A stretch of 64,000 nt of DNA, taken from assembly GCA_038496445.1 (NCBI GenBank), contig JALMLS010000451.1, positions 62,001 through 126,000 on the forward strand, in the 5' to 3' direction. Below, one piece after another: positions 63,254-64,000 of the stretch (positions are counted from its first letter, which is position 1; every line of letters begins with the position of its first letter). Under the pieces are notes generated by a model, which did no database searches, was not told the origin of the DNA, and saw only the letters and a program-made list of their open reading frames with translations. The translations under genes and the position numbers were made by a program. Origin of the DNA: Trichosphaerium sp. ATCC 40318 (taxonomy: Eukaryota > Discosea > Flabellinia > Trichosidae).

Positions 63254-64000
63254 TTATTTCTTCTTTGGTTTTACGCCTTTACTTGGGTCATTAGGATCTT
63301 TCAAAGCTGCGTACAACTCCGGTAGTATGTTATCTAAGTACCTACGCAAATCAGTTAAACAAACCACAGAAAATAATGAATTTCTCCTCCACAAAGAAAT
63401 TTCGCTAATCGTACCAACTAAATGGCTTACAACCCAATTCTTTTTTCAATTTCAATCTCTCTGTTATGTCTCCTACGACAAAGAAAATTAGTATGTATTC
63501 CCAAAACTGCAAGTTTCAGAAAAGTTTTTTTATCATAAACATGCGAAATAAATGCGTTCTTTTCATTTAAAAATACTTTGTAGTTATTTATTAAATCTAG
63601 TTATACGCACCTGGAGATTTTTTGCGAGCGTGAGGGTATTGCGAGTAATAAACTTCCTTGTACTCGTCCAACCAAACTTCTGCAATCCTCATTTTATTCT
63701 TATCAAGCGATTTAGCTTGTCCACCTTTATTTTAGTTAGCACGGAATTTAAAACGTCTACTCGGACCTGGAAAATCGTATGGGAATCCTCCTGATCTGAA
63801 AATATGACCAACATGCGAGCATGGTACTACTACTAGGGTACCTGCGGAGTGTGAGGTTAAAAAAGGTAACATACTAAATCTACCTCCACAAAGCCAGATT
63901 CTCAGAGAAAGTTCAACATTCTCAGCTCCCCAAATGTCCATCTCTCTGTCGAATTCACCAATAATCTTCCAATACTTTGCTGACGCAGCGAAAAGGCCAC
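63254..64000 (-). CDS. Polypeptide N-acetylgalactosaminyltransferase-like (GALNT), partial
   Basis: Golgi GT27-type glycosyltransferase. Only the C-terminal part is in the window; the N terminus lies beyond 64,000. [39 protein letters not shown] and [20 protein letters not shown] are the Gal/GalNAc-T motif and metal-binding HxxH region. [19 protein letters not shown], then a [23 protein letters not shown] stretch and [13 protein letters not shown] follow. The frame ends [17 protein letters not shown] at 63,254. Animal enzymes continue here into a ricin-type lectin domain; this one stops, so it has no lectin domain. Confidence 0.9.

Overview
This is a nuclear genomic window from a eukaryote with a very compact, intron-rich, AT-rich genome. 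About 30 protein-coding genes are packed on both strands. Most are broken by many short introns (often 40-70 nt) that usually begin GTACG or GTATG and end YAG. The gene set is that of a free-living or amoeboid protist. It includes a TKL kinase with a C-terminal SH2 domain (the dictyostelid Shk architecture), an LRR receptor-like kinase, a DUF3160 protein, a zinc-finger/vWA protein, E. coli-type adenylosuccinate lyase and a cathepsin L. I infer an amoebozoan, with moderate confidence. I cannot name the species. All exon joins below were worked out by eye from reading-frame continuity and family motifs, not from transcripts.

Left block (1-14,713) is entirely minus strand: a TMLHE/BBOX-type dioxygenase, CSTF3 (mRNA 3'-end processing), an LRR-TM kinase with a degenerate catalytic loop, a PRC1/MAP65-like region spliced in frame to a TKL kinase-SH2, and a family A DNA polymerase with an N-terminal PIP box.

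Accessory block (about 14,714-26,349) is gene-poor. It is bracketed by two diverged, inverted copies of a 1.3-1.5 kb segment (15,075-16,410 and 23,695-25,166). Each copy carries a small two-TM protein gene plus the 5' end of a MORN/YwqK-type gene. Between the arms lie a secreted amidase, the spliceosomal FHA protein SNIP1, and a truncated member of a tandem-repeat protein family. A full-length paralogue of that family, at 45,562-46,986, ends in a PD-(D/E)XK nuclease-like domain.

Right block (26,350-64,000) is dense housekeeping: a zinc-finger vWA protein, farnesyltransferase alpha, a coiled-coil protein, a steroid 5-alpha-reductase-like protein, beta-tubulin with a long acidic tail, a DUF3160 protein, mitochondrial LeuRS, UBL5/Hub1, a CISD3-like protein, ADSL, the repeat-nuclease protein, a multi-TM RING-H2 E3, cathepsin L, a GNAT protein, an aquaporin, an unknown basic protein, a calponin-homology protein, an SLC12 cotransporter, VDAC, a small unknown protein and a GalNAc-transferase cut by the window edge.

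There is no operon structure. CACGTG is conspicuously frequent in introns and intergenic gaps. I saw no tRNA, rRNA or CRISPR array.
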